The translations under genes were made by a program, and so were the position numbers. Of a stretch of 41,980 nucleotides of DNA, positions 9,066 through 21,039 are shown in pieces. This stretch comes from Fragilaria crotonensis (lineage: Eukaryota > Bacillariophyta > Fragilariophyceae > Fragilariales > Fragilariaceae). Below the pieces are notes generated by a model. That model had not been told where the DNA came from. It was given only the letters and a program-made list of their open reading frames with translations, and made no database searches. Each line of letters starts with the position of its first letter. Positions within the stretch are counted from its first letter, which is position 1. The stretch is from assembly GCA_022925895.1 (NCBI GenBank), contig JAKSYS010000561.1, positions 1 to 41,980 on the forward strand. Reading direction: 5' to 3'.

Positions 9066-11637
9066 ATGACCGATCCTGCCGTTCGTTCTCCTGGCGATAG
9101 GAGTGTTCCGGCAGCGGTGAACGTCCATCATGATGATGCATCAGATGTTACTCCACCTGCGGCAAGCAGAAGGAATTCGAATGATCTTCACCGTGTTGAA
9201 AAAAACCCTGAAATTCCGTTTCTTCAGTACTGGCGGCAGTGTTCATTGGATTCAAGCTATCCAGGAACAGTTTGGTATAGATGTTCAAGTTATGAACAAT
9301 AACGGACAAGTTATGCCCAAAGTTGATACTATTCGATGGACTATTGGACAACATAAGAACAACTTTCGGATTCATCAAACTTCTTCGAAAACAAGAATCG
9401 GTATTCAATCGCAGCGACAGGATTCGCGTCCGTTCCAGACAAAAGGCATTTCTACTTTGATCATTCATCGAGTCAGAACATCGGTAACAATCCAGGAAAT
9501 GAAAGGAGTTCCTAAAATTATGAAACTCCTACAAGAGCACCAATGTTTTTTGACGGAACACAGGTGGACGGAAGATGTTTGGGATACGACACAACTCGGA
9601 TTTTTCTGTGGTCTCGACCCACAAGTGTATGATGTGGTTAGCGCTACGGAGAAAGTTCGAAATGAAATTAAAGAAAATCTTCCACAGCGAACCAAATTGC
9701 CAAAGTTTCAGTTGACGTTTACCACGCCTCAGGCTAAGCACAGTGGTCAGGGCTATAAGACAAAAGCATATGCAATTGAAACGACAAAACAGGATTCGAT
9801 CGAGATGCTCCGTATACTCAAGCAAGCTTATCGTAACAACAATGCCTTTGTGCCTTTCCAAATGAAAACACGACACCCTGAAGCGTACGTTCGCTGTATC
9901 CTTCGTCAGACGAAATCGATGTCTGATCATCACGTGATCATGGCAAACAATATTAGTATTGATGCTATGTATTACTTGACTGATTATATCAAGTCTGTTA
10001 ACGGCGTCATTGACATTGTTGCGTCGACCTCAGTTATGACAAACGGAAGGCACAAGATAATGGTGAACAAAGACAATTTCTACGGTGTTCGGAAAGAGCT
10101 TATGTCCAAACTGCCAGAGTGGTATGAAGCTCATGTACCAGAAGATGCCAAAGCTGTCAATAGACAGTTCCCCGATCCCCCCGAAATCGCACCATTGTTC
10201 TCGGATGGATATTCGAGTGGTGACAACACTTACATGTCGGATAGTGTGAACACGGCCATGTCGTATCCAGTGACACTTTTCGAATTCGAGACAAGTATGA
10301 CCCTACCATCAGTAGATGTGGACAGTTATCCAAGTAAGCGGCATTCCCAGCGAGGAGACAACAGCATGACGTGGGCTCAGCGTGTCAGAAAAAGCCCGAT
10401 GTCTACCTCAGAGTCCACCGATACTCAATCCTTTAATCAAAGCACAGCACCTGATGATGATTACGTATCGGATTTGGCATCTAGTAGAGCAGAAGTGGAA
10501 GACTTGAAGCGAAGGGTTCAGCAGTATGAACATCTAAATGAACAACAAAAGAAAGATTTCGAACGTCAGTCAGAACACCAACGTAGGGATATGGAAATGC
10601 AATTATCGGAAAAGACTTTGGAACTCGAGAGGAATGCTGAGTTACATCGACGCGAACTGGAACAACAAGCGATTCTACAGAAACGAGATATGGAACGACA
10701 AGTCGAAGAACAAAAACGCGAGATGGAACATCAACTTACGCTCCAACGCCAGGAATTCGAACGTAGAGTTGAATTGCAACGCAACGAAATGTAACGTCTC
10801 ATTGATCGCCAAGTACAAGATGCGATCTCGAATACTCAGCGGCAGCATCAGCAACCTACAACGTCGACTACACATGCGGATCAAGAGTTTCGAGAGTTTA
10901 TGACCAACAACAATCGCCATATGCAGATGTTAACCGAAATGGTTATGCAAATGATGAATGCTTCTCAGGCAGCACAACCTACACGTCACCGACACATAAC
11001 TCAAGACCAAGCGGCGTTAAAAACAGATGATTCGGAGGAAGATGAAGATTATAGTCGACAAGAAGCAGGGGCCTCGATGGCAGGGACGGCAAGGAAGCGT
11101 CGGAATACCAGACTTTCTCCGGAAAAGGCTGCAGTGAGAACAAGCACCCGGATGCCCCCAGAAATTCCTCTTGACACGCAACCTCCTTCCCCAGTAATTG
11201 TAAGGCGAAGGAATTCACCAAGTTACGCCGAGTTTCATGCCATGGATAGACATTCGTCGACACCTTCTCCGAATCCACATCACCCCGACCCTCCGAGCCC
11301 GATATATCCGGATCACCCTGACCACCCTCTTCATGATTGTCATCCTGAATTGTCGTTAGATTCAAGTGGTTTAGTTGCTGCATCTGAGGCTCGCTCCCCA
11401 CCCCCACTATCACCATTCGAATTGAGAACCGGAGAGCTTAACGATACAAATATGAGCGAGGAATTCCTAAGGGACATTCATGAACAGCATTTAAACGCAC
11501 CGCAACCTACGTTGACACCGAGTGCCGCAATCCACGAAGAGATGGAGAATGCGGCGTTACGTCCCCACAGAGAGGACCCCAATGTGATAGCTCAAACGAA
11601 GCCCGGAGAGCTATCCGCTTTTGATCAATCACAATGA
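9066..11637 (+). CDS. LINE ORF1 protein with long coiled coil (one frame change, one internal stop)
   Basis: Begins at ATG 9066, about 85 bp after the element start. The frame changes at a run of seven A (9199-9205; net +1, so one A too many or two missing). It then stays open to TAA at 10792-10794 and continues in the same frame to TGA at 11637, giving about 857 codons. The order is a globular N-terminal region of about 400 residues with no recognised RNA-binding motif, a charged coiled coil (about 10490-10900, heptads rich in E, Q, R and L) and a proline-rich tail (about 11150-11400). LINE ORF1 proteins bind the element RNA and form multimers through coiled coils; no gag-type zinc knuckle is seen, so the RNA-binding role is inferred. 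The TAA differs by one base from CAA and lies inside the coiled coil. Confidence 0.75.
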
Positions 11638-14600
11638 TGAGAGCGGCACGATTATTATCTACGGTTAATGAGAGATCTACTGACGAGGGTAGCGTGCGTG
11701 AGCGGTTACAAATAGCACAGGCAGAATGGAGGAAATTTTTTACGCAAGAGACATTACGATCACATCGATCGCCCGTGAATCGAGAAGTTTTTCTGACCCA
11801 AGCTAACCAACGTTCTAACATCGCATGGGGAGATGAATTACAGGAAAAGGCAGAAGACACCTTTCGCGTCTATGGTGTAAACGTGAACGGATTTCAGATT
11901 GATCGAATGGGTGGGCAGTTTGATATTTTCTGCAAAGTGTATTAAAAGAGGTCCAGGCTGACGTCTCGTGTGGTCAGGAACACAACCTTGATACTACTAA
12001 ATCCCAAGTACGAAGTATTTTGTACCACACTACTCAACAACATTGGACACGCACAAGGATAAATTTTGGAACGACACCTATGGAATTTCAGAGATTGTAT
12101 AAACCGGGAGGCACATTCATGATTACGCTCGGAGATGCTACCGGACGTATGAGAGATCGGTATGTTGATAAATGGGGACGCTGGGTTAGTCAATCGTTTA
12201 TTGGAAGAGCAGGGCGGATTGTCACGATCGTTTCGGCATATCAGGTTGTTACAGATACCCCCGTCACGGGAGGGATAACTGCTGCATCGCAACAATATAG
12301 CCTGCTTATGCAAACACAGGATTCGGTTATACATCCTCGACGAGCGTTTCGGCGTGATCTCAAACGGTATTTAATCGGATGTAAAAATGCAGGACATGAA
12401 TTATTGGTCATGGGGGATTTTAACGAGGACATTGGTCAAGAGGCTGACGGAATGATAGCGGTAATGCAATCACTGGGTTTGATCGACATCATGCGCCAAC
12501 AACATGCTTTGCATCTTCCAGTGACGTATGCAAGAGGTCAGAAATGTTTGGATTATGTTTTGGGTACTGCAGCAGTGGCAACAGCAGTTCGGAAGGCTGG
12601 ATATGAACCTTTTAATGCACGGTATACGACAGACCATCGTCCATACTTTGTTGATTTTTCGGTCACAGCGTTGTTCGGTCATCCCACCCAACCCTTGTCC
12701 AAAATGGAACCAAGATTATTAAAATCCAACAACTTACACCAGGTTACAGCTTATGTTCGAAGGAAATATGATCTTCTTGAACAGCATAATGTATTTCGGA
12801 GAATAGATCGGCTCTTGCTTCCGGGAAATCGACACTCTTTTGCAGAACGGCTTGATAAAGATGTAGTAGAGGCCAGCCTAGCAGCCGAGAAGTCCATTCG
12901 AAAATATGGTGAACCCCAATGGTCAGTGGAACTGCACACCGAACGCAAGAAAGTTCAGATTCTTAAGAAGTGTCTGTCGATGGCTAAGACACGACTGGAC
13001 AACACACAGTCTATTAGACAACAATGGCGGGAACTGTACGGTAATACGCTACCCCCTGGAAACGAACGCGAATGCATACAACATCTTCGACAGGCGGAAT
13101 TGCGAGTGAAAGAACTGGTCAATGCAAGTTTCGAACAACGTGAACACGAAAGACTTCGGCAAATTCAAGAGCTAGAAAAATCTCACAAAGCATCTGATAA
13201 ATCCCGGGCAAAGACGTTGAGACAACTGCATGTGGCGGAAGCGAAAAATAAATTGTACGCAAAGATTCGGGCCATGAGGGGGGCTAAGGAGAGAACTGGC
13301 GTTTCCCGAATTGAAATCCCATTACATCCTGACCAAGATCCAAAGGTGTGCTCCGAGTGGCAACAAATTGATGTTCCAACTGAAGTCATTGAACATCTCC
13401 GGGCCAGAAATCAAAAACATTTTGGTCAAGCTGCGGGGACTCCCTTCACAATTCCACCCTTGAGTAACCATCTTGGATACTGCGGAGATGGCCCGTTTGC
13501 GAATCATATCCTTGAGGGTATTTATCCGTATCTTTCGGATTGCGATGAAAACCTCAAGACCTTGATCCAGCACTTACGAATCACGGATGAATTGGCACAA
13601 ATGCGCGTGTTCCCAACCATCGATGAGCAAGATTATGTTTCAAAATTAAAGGTATGGAGAGAATCGACAGTTACCTCGCCATCTCGGATGCATCTGGGAC
13701 ACTATAAAGCAATGATTGCAAAACACTTATATTCTCATGCTACCGAGGATGAGAGTGACGAACACAAACGATCGCGAGAGGTGGATTTTAAGCAGAGCGA
13801 AATTTTGCGGGTCCACATGACATTGATGAATTATGCGCTGGAAAGAGGATACTCGTATCGTCGGTGGCAAAAGGTTGCAAACTCTGTGTTGTTTAAGGAA
13901 CCGGGCAATATTCGTATACACAGAACACGCATTATACATATTTATGAAGCCGATTATAACCTGATGTTGGGATTGAAATGGAGGTCGGCACTATTACAGG
14001 CAGACGCTCTCGCACAGCTTAACCGTGGACAGTTCGGTTCGCGTCCTAAACATAATGCCACGGATCCTGTGTTTATGGAAGAAATACAATTGGAATTGTC
14101 CCGGATCACCAGGAAGACGATTGCTCTTACCAATTACGACGCGACGGCGTGTTATGATCGGATTATCCCCAATTTGGCAATGCTTGCGAGTAAAAAATTT
14201 GGAGTAGCAGCGCCGGTTACAGTATCGAACGCGAACACATTGAAAAATGCAGAATATCGGATTCGGACTGACATCGGATTGGCCCCAGAAGGATATCAAC
14301 ACTCGGCGGAATACCCCATTTACGGTACAGGACAAGGCAGTGGAAATTCTCCCGCTATCTGGTGTTTTATTTCGAGTGTATTGTATGATTGTTATGAGGA
14401 CCTTGCGACATTGGCGCAGTACAGTACTCCCGATCAGAGCCGGACTAGTGAAGTGGGTATGATTGGTTATGTTGATGACTCAAACGGGCAGACCAACAGT
14501 TTTTATGATCCTGTATGCGACGCTACATCCCTTGCGGTAAGAGACCAAATGAAGAATAATGCTAATGTGTGGTCACAGCTGTTGGGTATCTCGGGTGGCG

Positions 14601-17544
14601 CGCTGGAGTTGTCGAAATGTTCGTATCATCTTGTCACATGGAAGTTTGCTGCATCGGGTGCTCCGGTCTTAATCAATGACAAGGCAATGTTCGGAGGCGT
14701 CAAGGTCACTGATGCTCTTACCGGGGAAGAACATGAGTTACAGTTCCTGTCTCCATATGAAGCCCACAAGACTCTTGGACATTATAAGGAACCAGCAGGC
14801 ATACAGGTGACACAGTATCGCAAACTATTGGAAAAGAGCAACGAATTGACAGCTTTTTTATGGTCCAATCATCTTACTCGCGAGGAAGCATGGACATTTT
14901 ATTTCTCGACGTATCTTCCAAGTATTTCGTATCCACTGGCAAATTCACATTTTACAGAACGCCAATTAACAAAAATTCAAAAGAAAGCCATGAATATCAT
15001 GTTCGCTAAATGCGGTTATAATCGCAATACAAAACGCGAAGTCTTGTTTGGCCCTTGGAACTGGGAGGCGCAAACTTCAGACGGTTATATGATCAACAAG
15101 GCATCGGACAACTTTGTACTTTTTTACGGCATTGGAGATCTCAAACTCAAGTTGGGGATTTGCTACGGATCCTTCTGGAATGGTGCAATTACGCTGCAGG
15201 GATATCAACATCTGTGTTGGAAAATACTAAGATACCGCTCCCGCATCTCGAATCGAAGTGGGTCGTTTCGCTCCGCGAGTATCTATGTCACATAGGGGCT
15301 TCCATTCAAGTTGACAGCGCAGGAATTCCACCGTTCGAACGTGAGCACGATCGTTACATTATGGAGGAGGTGATTTGCTCAGGGCAATTTACGGCGAAGG
15401 AAATCAGGAAGATTAATTATTGTCGATTATATTTAAATGCTGTGACAGTTTCGGATTTAACGGACACAACCGGGGTCATTCTTGACTTGTCGAAACTGAC
15501 CGGTCTACCGACACTTCAGAGTAGCCGTTCACGATGGTTATCGATCCATCAAGAAAATCCTTCTCACATCGAGTGGAGGTTGTGGAAGAAAGCCAATCGA
15601 TTGTGGTCGACGCCTTCCGGAAAACTGTTTACACCTTTGGGAAAGTGGCTCCGACAACACCGACAACGACGAGTGGAGCTCTCAGCATACGCTTATAGAA
15701 ATCGATTGGCAGTGAGGGTGATGGATGGTTTTGTGGTCTGTCGACTAAGATCAGAAGGTTTATATCGCGAAACAGATCGTGTCATTCGCTATCAGGATAT
15801 ACCGAATGAAGCTGTCCCAGCGACGGTAGTGCATGACGATGATATGTGTTGGAGATTGGTTCAGAGATGCGAGGTCCTACGTCATATAACTCGGATCGAC
15901 TGGTCGACATTCTCGACTTTTATCGAGTCGTTGGATCCTTGGGAGTATGACTTACTTCAGCATACACGGTTGAATGTTGATCCGCGACTTGCGGTTTTAG
16001 AACTCCAAAACAACTTCTTCGCGGGGAGTGATGGATCATCCAAGTTCCGAAAACAAGGTGCATTTGGTTGGGTAGTGAGTACATCATCGGGAGAAAGGAT
16101 TGCCACTGGGAATGGTCCATCAAGAGGAGCAACAGTTGATTCATACAGAGCCGAATGTAGTGGAATGCTCGCGATACTCAGGTTCTTGATTCGGTTGGCG
16201 GAATATACAGATATGGTTGGCATATGGGCTGGAAGAATCGGGACGGATAGCCAGAGTCTACTTGATCGAGCGTTTCACAAGCACAGTGACACTTGTTTTC
16301 CAAAAGTATATGGCTCAAAGTCACTCAAAGCATTGGATGTGTTCGATCCGGAATGGGATCTGTTGAATGAGATTCAAATTGCGTTGAAATGTCTCCCAGA
16401 AGTTACGTTGGAATATGTGAAAGGTCACCAGGATGACCAAGTGGAGTATTCACGGTTACCGTTGATGGCCCAACTGAATGTGGATGCAGATGGCCTCGCG
16501 ACACTCTTTCAGCACGAGTTCGGATGTATTCGTCCTCAAGTCCTTATGTCCGCAAACGCAGGAGCTCACCTTATCACCGAAGAGGGTACTGTGACGAGTA
16601 AGCTAGTACCAACGGTGCGCTTTCTCTCCACGGGTCCTTCACTTCGACGATACATCATGACGAAGAACGAGTGGACAGATTCTATTATGCGAAGTATCAA
16701 TTGGGAGGTGCATGCAAAGTTTATGAAACACAACATTTCTCGGCGGATACACTTCTCGAAGATGGTTCATGAATGCCTCCCAACAAATAGTATGCGAAAT
16801 CGGTTTGATTCGGGTCGGCGTCAATGTCCTTTATGTCCCTGGGAACATGAAACACGAGATCATATCTTGCGATGCTCGGGTGAGTCAAGAGTGGAGTGGA
16901 GGGACGGATTTATGCGTCGCCTCGAGTCGTTTCATTCACAAGAGAATACGTGCCCGTTTCTTCGGCATTTGTTGACGGAGGCATTATCTCAGTGGTTTGG
17001 CCAGGCGGAACATGACATTATAGTCTCTCCGATATTATTTCCGATTGATGTTCGTGGAGTAATCTTGCAGCAGAATGCGATTGGATGGCGACAAGTATTT
17101 AATGCTCGGTTTGGATGTGAGTGGAGTCGTGTGCAACAGGACTATTATCGAAGACAGGATGTGCGATGCTGTGCCAGGCAGATTCGTACTGGCGACAGGT
17201 GGTTGTTGCTCCTCACAAAACTGATAGGCGATAGTTGGTTAGACCTGTGGCGTCTTCGGAATGCAGAAGTTCACGGCCGCGATAGTCAGGCACATGCAGA
17301 AGTAGAGCAACGCGAAGTTTCTAGGCAGTTGGAAGAGATATATCGGCAGCGGCTACAGTATGAGCCTCGGGTGCAGCAGTTACTTCTCCCAGATATTCAA
17401 GAGCATCATTTACGACCTACTTGGGTGACGCAAAATTGGTTGGCAACAAACGCTGGGATTTTCCGTGAGAGTATGAGGAGAGCTAAGGATCGCGCGGTAC
17501 AGGGGGTGCGAACTCTACATGCGTATTTTCCGTCGAGACGATAG
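11634..17544 (+). CDS. LINE ORF2: AP-type endonuclease, reverse transcriptase, RNase H
   Basis: Starts at ATG 11634, which overlaps the ORF1 stop (ATGA); an in-frame TGA 12 bases upstream fixes this start. The endonuclease lies at about 11870-12660 (GVNVNGF, GDFNED at 12412, DHRP near 12637). The reverse transcriptase has motif A DATACYD (about 14140), motif B GQGSGNSP (about 14332) and the catalytic YVDD (about 14467). RNase H lies at about 16020-16500 (SDGSSK, RAECSGM, TDSQSLLD, VDADGLA; D-E-D-D present). A CPLC...H...C motif follows at about 16827-16880. Two frame changes, each explained by one missing base, lie at about 11940 and 15055; otherwise about 1970 codons are open. The enzyme nicks the target and copies the element RNA in place. 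All catalytic motifs are present. Confidence 0.88.
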
Positions 17545-17662
17545 TTTCCGCACGTGAGTGATTTTTTTTACTTGACAGTACCCATAAAAGGGTACTGTTT
17601 AGTCGTGTGCGTCGATTCTTCCGGTCAGTGAGGATAGCGGCAGCACGTTAAATGATTTTAGG

Positions 17663-17677
17663 TTTTTTTTTTTTTTT
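17663..17677 (+). repeat. T-run tail of the LINE
   Basis: About 15 consecutive Ts directly before the right target duplication. On the coding strand most LINE tails are A-rich or short repeats, so a pure T tail is unusual. Confidence 0.7.
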
Positions 17678-17690
17678 GTTATCTGTCCCA
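17676..17690 (+). repeat. Right target-site duplication of the LINE
   Basis: Exact copy of 8966-8980. Confidence 0.85.
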
Positions 17691-18075
17691 CAAAAAGTCG
17701 CGAAGGCTTCTGACTTCTGTATGTCATATTCGTCAGGGAGCAGTACGATAGGACATACGACACAAATAATAACGAATGTTCAACATCATCACTCGAGAGT
17801 CGAGAGTTTCTGAATTCTCATTCGATTCTTTGAGGTGCACTTCCTCGTACGATTATACTTCAACGTTGAAGCACGTTCGATATTCTGTAACGAATTGCAT
17901 TACAGGTGTGTTCCGCTCTTCATGGTTGTCCCGGTTCTGGCAATTGGAGATCACAAAAAGTCGAAAACCTCCAGATTTGAATTCATAACTTACCTTCGCC
18001 ATTATGCCAGCCTCAAATATCAGGTCCACATCGTCGCGATGCGCCGCAAGTCGCCACTACCCTGTCCTTGAGAAC
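17691..18075. other. Upstream region of paralog A
   Basis: No gene recognised. The last 40 bases before the ATG resemble the same region upstream of paralog B (CCTTGAGAA then ATGA), so the duplication included some 5' UTR. Confidence 0.4.
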
Positions 18076-18597
18076 ATGAGTGATGATGACACCCAAAAGG
18101 AACATAACGTCAGGCGCAGGTCCTCCAAGAAACCTAGATCACGACGTGAGGGATCCTCCTCACACGAGAAGAAAACCGTCGAAGGTGATGAATCATGTAA
18201 CGCGAAGAACGAGAAAAAATCAAGAAAGTCAAGTAGGCGGACACCGGAAATGAGCAGGAAAATGGTGCGAGAAGACTCCATGACATCCTCCTGCGATTCC
18301 ATGTCCGGACTTTCAGTATCTTCACAACTTACAGCGTCATCCACGCTAAGTCGATCCAGAAGAAGTGCAACTTCTCTAACGAACCGCATTGAAATGGCAT
18401 CAATTGTGGACAGCATTCGAGCTCAACGAGACGAAGTTAAAACGATTGCCCAGTCGTCTGCAGAAGCCATCAAGATGAAGTTGGATGCAGACTTCGAGGA
18501 GCAGCGGCAAGCGATTCTGTTGAAATGGAAGGCGATGGACAATGAAAGGAAATCAAGAACCTGCATTAAAGTACAACCGTATGCACTTCACGCTTAG
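18076..18597 (+). CDS. Uncharacterised charged coiled-coil protein, paralog A
   Basis: 173 residues from ATG 18076. I do not recognise a known domain. The N-terminal 65 residues are very basic and serine-rich (RRRSSKKPRSRR, KKSRKSSRR), which could be a nuclear or nucleic-acid-binding region. Then come the block MVREDS (63-68), a serine-rich spacer, and a C-terminal helix-forming part with SLTNRIEM (100-107), SIRAQRDE (113-120) and the charged run EEQRQAILLKWKAMDNERKSR split across 141-161. The same blocks in the same order occur in paralog B (29825-30373), 11.7 kb away on the same strand. The ATG is supported by the aligned start of paralog B. Intact, with no intron. Function unknown. Confidence 0.72.
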   Translation: MSDDDTQKEHNVRRRSSKKPRSRREGSSSHEKKTVEGDESCNAKNEKKSRKSSRRTPEMSRKMVREDSMTSSCDSMSGLSVSSQLTASSTLSRSRRSATSLTNRIEMASIVDSIRAQRDEVKTIAQSSAEAIKMKLDADFEEQRQAILLKWKAMDNERKSRTCIKVQPYALHA

Positions 18598-19179
18598 TGA
18601 TAGATTTTGTGTAACATCTCTTAAGAGTAAATTTTTGAGCAAGATAAAGCTTGCCTTGGATTCCTTTCAGCTACGCAATACACGTTTCACGAATTGATGC
18701 GCTGCATTCAATCTGATAAGAATCATTGTCCCGTTCCTTGAACGGTGTAGTTTTATGATAACAGTTCACGATGTTTTCGAACCAATGAGTCGTATTGTAC
18801 GCACCTCCAAAGAATGTAGAGGCGTTGCACCCATTTCTTATCACGACCCTGCAACTCCCGGGGGGTGTTGTGTGATACTTAATGTACCATTTCTTGCACG
18901 AAGCTTTCGAACCAATACGTCGTGTTTTACGCAGCGCCCAAGATCGCAGAGGCATTGCGCCCAATTCTAGTCACAAAGTACGCGTTGAAGTCTTCTGGAG
19001 TTCTGGAGCCAGATTTATCTCGCAAATGACTCGTGATTGTTCCTTTAAGATGACATACGTTACAGTAGTTAATAAGGGAAGGCATTGCGTTGGACCCTGC
19101 TGCATAATTGATGTGTCGACGTGATCCCAAGTCCAGCTAAAGCAAGAACACATTTTTCTGTCACTCTTGTCGACCAAAG
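18598..19179. other. Intergenic stretch with a 70-bp direct repeat
   Basis: Between paralog A and the 3' end of the CCB1-like gene. No convincing gene; the minus-strand ORF at 18671-18964 is produced by the repeat described separately. Confidence 0.45.
18775..18974 (+). repeat. Direct repeat, two 70-bp copies 130 bp apart
   Basis: Copies at 18775-18844 and 18905-18974. Both start TTTCGAACCAAT and contain GTCGT, TACGCA, AAGA, GTAGAGGC or GCAGAGGC and end TTCT.TCAC or TTCTAGTCAC. They are about 75 percent identical by eye, so this is an old duplication. Confidence 0.65.
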
Positions 19180-20126
19180 CTACATTTCCAGGACACCCTC
19201 TACCTTGATCATGCCCTTCTCTTGCCATCCCAACGTTCTCCACATTCGTTCGAGTTCCTCTTCACTGCCTTGAACATAGATTTCATTTTCTGTGTCATCA
19301 TCATTCGCTGCCAATTTGACTTCGCAATCATCGATCCGATCACCTGCCTTCCAATAATACACTCCAGCGTAGGGACTGAGAAGACACAGATAGAACCAAT
19401 TTGGCTGTCCGATCCCAGGGAGCACCAAGTCTTGAAATTGAATCTGCAGGACCAATGCCAAGGATGCCAACCCGAGGGCCGTGCAAAAGACGAGAAAGAA
19501 GGCTTGGCTGGTACTTCGCTTCACGAGACCACGGAACGTGATTGTGTCAGCTGCATTCACAACTTCATAGTTGTTGGCTTTCATGTCTTTTCGTTAAAAT
19601 GTAAATATGTTGGGACAGATGGTGGGCGAAACGTGAGCAAAACAAATTTATGAGTTCGACGCATAAGCAACGGAACAAACCGCACACACAGACGCAAAAT
19701 GCCTTGCACCCTGCCCCACAATAATCGACCTCTGATATACTCACATGCCATGATCTCTCCAGCCTGCTGACGCAAATCCTTGCCAGCACCGCCTGGTGCC
19801 TTTTCTCCAGGACTGACATACGTTTTTCGCTTGATTTTGGCCGTCGTCGATCTCTTAATTTGCGACCAAAGGCCTGGGAATGACATCATGTACAGTCCGA
19901 GAATCGTGTAATAGCTGGCCTTGCTGTACGTCACGACCTCGGCGGGATCGTCGGCAATAGAAAGAGAAGAGGATGAAACCCAGTCATTGACGAACATGAG
20001 AGGATCGATTATCGCTTGATGCGACGAGGGAGGACTGCGACGAGCCACATTGGAATGGGGTACAAAGGCGTTAACGCCAACATCTCCAGCGAGGAGAAAA
20101 GAAAGGCAGAAACCAATGGCACGCAT
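19180..20126 (-). CDS. CCB1: CCB1-like cytochrome b6f haem-attachment factor, plastid
   Basis: Two exons: 20126-19745 and 19586-19180, with a GT-AG intron of 158 nt (19744-19587, donor GTGAGT). Joined in frame they give 262 residues. The N terminus (MRAIGFCLSFLLAG) is a signal peptide ending at NA|FVP, the ASAFAP-like site with Phe21 at +1 that directs diatom proteins into the plastid; the start was chosen for this. The conserved core begins at YSKASYYTILGLY (67-79), followed by PGLWSQIKRS and, in exon 2, two membrane segments (about 148-175 and 180-200) and an acidic C-terminal domain. This pattern fits CCB1, one of the factors that attach haem c(i)' to cytochrome b6 at the stromal side of the thylakoid. 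The family name is from memory of plant CCB1; another CCB-type protein is the main alternative. Confidence 0.8.
19587..19744 (-). other. Intron of the CCB1-like gene
   Basis: Donor GTGAGTATAT at 19744 and acceptor AACGAAAAG ending at 19587. Removing it joins GCAT and AC into Ala-Tyr-Met and keeps the conserved frame open. Confidence 0.85.
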
Positions 20127-21039
20127 TCTTAAATCGAAGCTCCTGGTGAGTGACACCTACTCGAGATTCTATATCAATGGATTGATTTATTGATTGATTG
20201 ACTGCTGGTGCAATAGCAGTTGCTGATGCGCCGAAGAATCGGGATCCACACTCGCCGAGCATGAACAGTCACGACACATCGCCACACGAATCATACACAT
20301 CAGACAGAGCATCGATCGAAAAGAAAGTGCGTGGTGCTGATACAAGGGCAGACGTTGTCCTGATTCATCGTCGAATCCATGGTGTCACGTGTAACCCCGT
20401 GTCCTCTACTAGCCATAGAGGTTACTGTACATTTTTGGTACTAGTACTTTAGTATCTCGTGCCAGTACTCTCAACTCTCAACTCTTGCCAAACGTGCGTG
20501 TCTCCAAACGTCGGTCCCAGACAACCTGCCTGACTAATAGCACTCCAGTACTCCAGTACTCCAGTACCCATACTGGTACTGGACTATGACATATTGTTAC
20601 TGTGGTTTTAATGTTCTTACGTAGAATACATACTAGGAACCTCCTGATACAGTGAACCGTGAATGCCATTGTATAGGAGATAATGATTTATATGTTTTGT
20701 ACACGAGGATTTGATTTGATCTCATTGAAAAAAGATCCATCCACTCTCCTACTACGTATTGTACAAAGACTACTGTTAGGCTTTCCCTTCCACGATGTAT
20801 GTATGCAGAGATAAATAAAATTTAAATAGAAAAATGCGTATACCAGCAGTTGCAAGAGAATATAACACTTTTCCCTCCGAGTGAAATACAACTGACGACA
20901 ACGCGTCGTTGCATTCTTCTCAACACTCTGGGAGTTATAACCTGTCCTCTTCTTGGAACAATCGGTTACTCATCAACGAGGCGCCGCAATCCTTGTTCTT
21001 CTTCCATCCACTTCCGCTGTCGTTGTAGAAAAGAAACAC
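20127..21039. promoter_or_regulatory. Divergent intergenic region of the CCB1-like and NmrA-like genes
   Basis: The two flanking genes point away from each other, so both promoters should lie here. Visible features are a TTGATT tandem run near 20176-20200 and a triple ACTCCAGT repeat at about 20543-20566 in a stretch rich in GTACTAGTAC-like words. No ORF is supported. Confidence 0.4.

Larger units (their letters stand above)
8981..17675 (+). mobile_element. Near-complete LINE (non-LTR retrotransposon), about 8.7 kb
   Basis: Bounded by a 15-bp direct duplication (8966-8980 and 17676-17690). The order is a short 5' UTR of about 85 bp, ORF1 (9066-11637), ORF2 with endonuclease, reverse transcriptase, RNase H and a C-terminal CCHC motif (11634-17544), then a 3' UTR of about 130 bp ending in a run of about 15 Ts. 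The RNase H and the domain order place it near the I superclade; diatom lineages called Ambal come to mind, from memory and unverified. Defects are few: one frame change near the start of ORF1, one nonsense codon in ORF1 and two one-base shifts in ORF2. The exact duplication and long open frames indicate a young copy. Confidence 0.88.

Noticed and set aside
15045-15300. Programmed ribosomal frameshift in the LINE ORF2
   Set aside because: No slippery heptamer or following pseudoknot is evident, and similar one-base shifts occur in unrelated host genes, so a simple deletion is more likely.
18671-18964. Minus-strand ORF of 97 codons as a small cysteine-rich gene
   Set aside because: It is built from the diverged 70-bp direct repeat, and the repeat copies fall in unrelated peptide contexts.
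20543-20566. ACTCCAGT tandem repeat as a CRISPR-like or telomeric array
   Set aside because: Only three 8-bp copies without spacers; a simple microsatellite.
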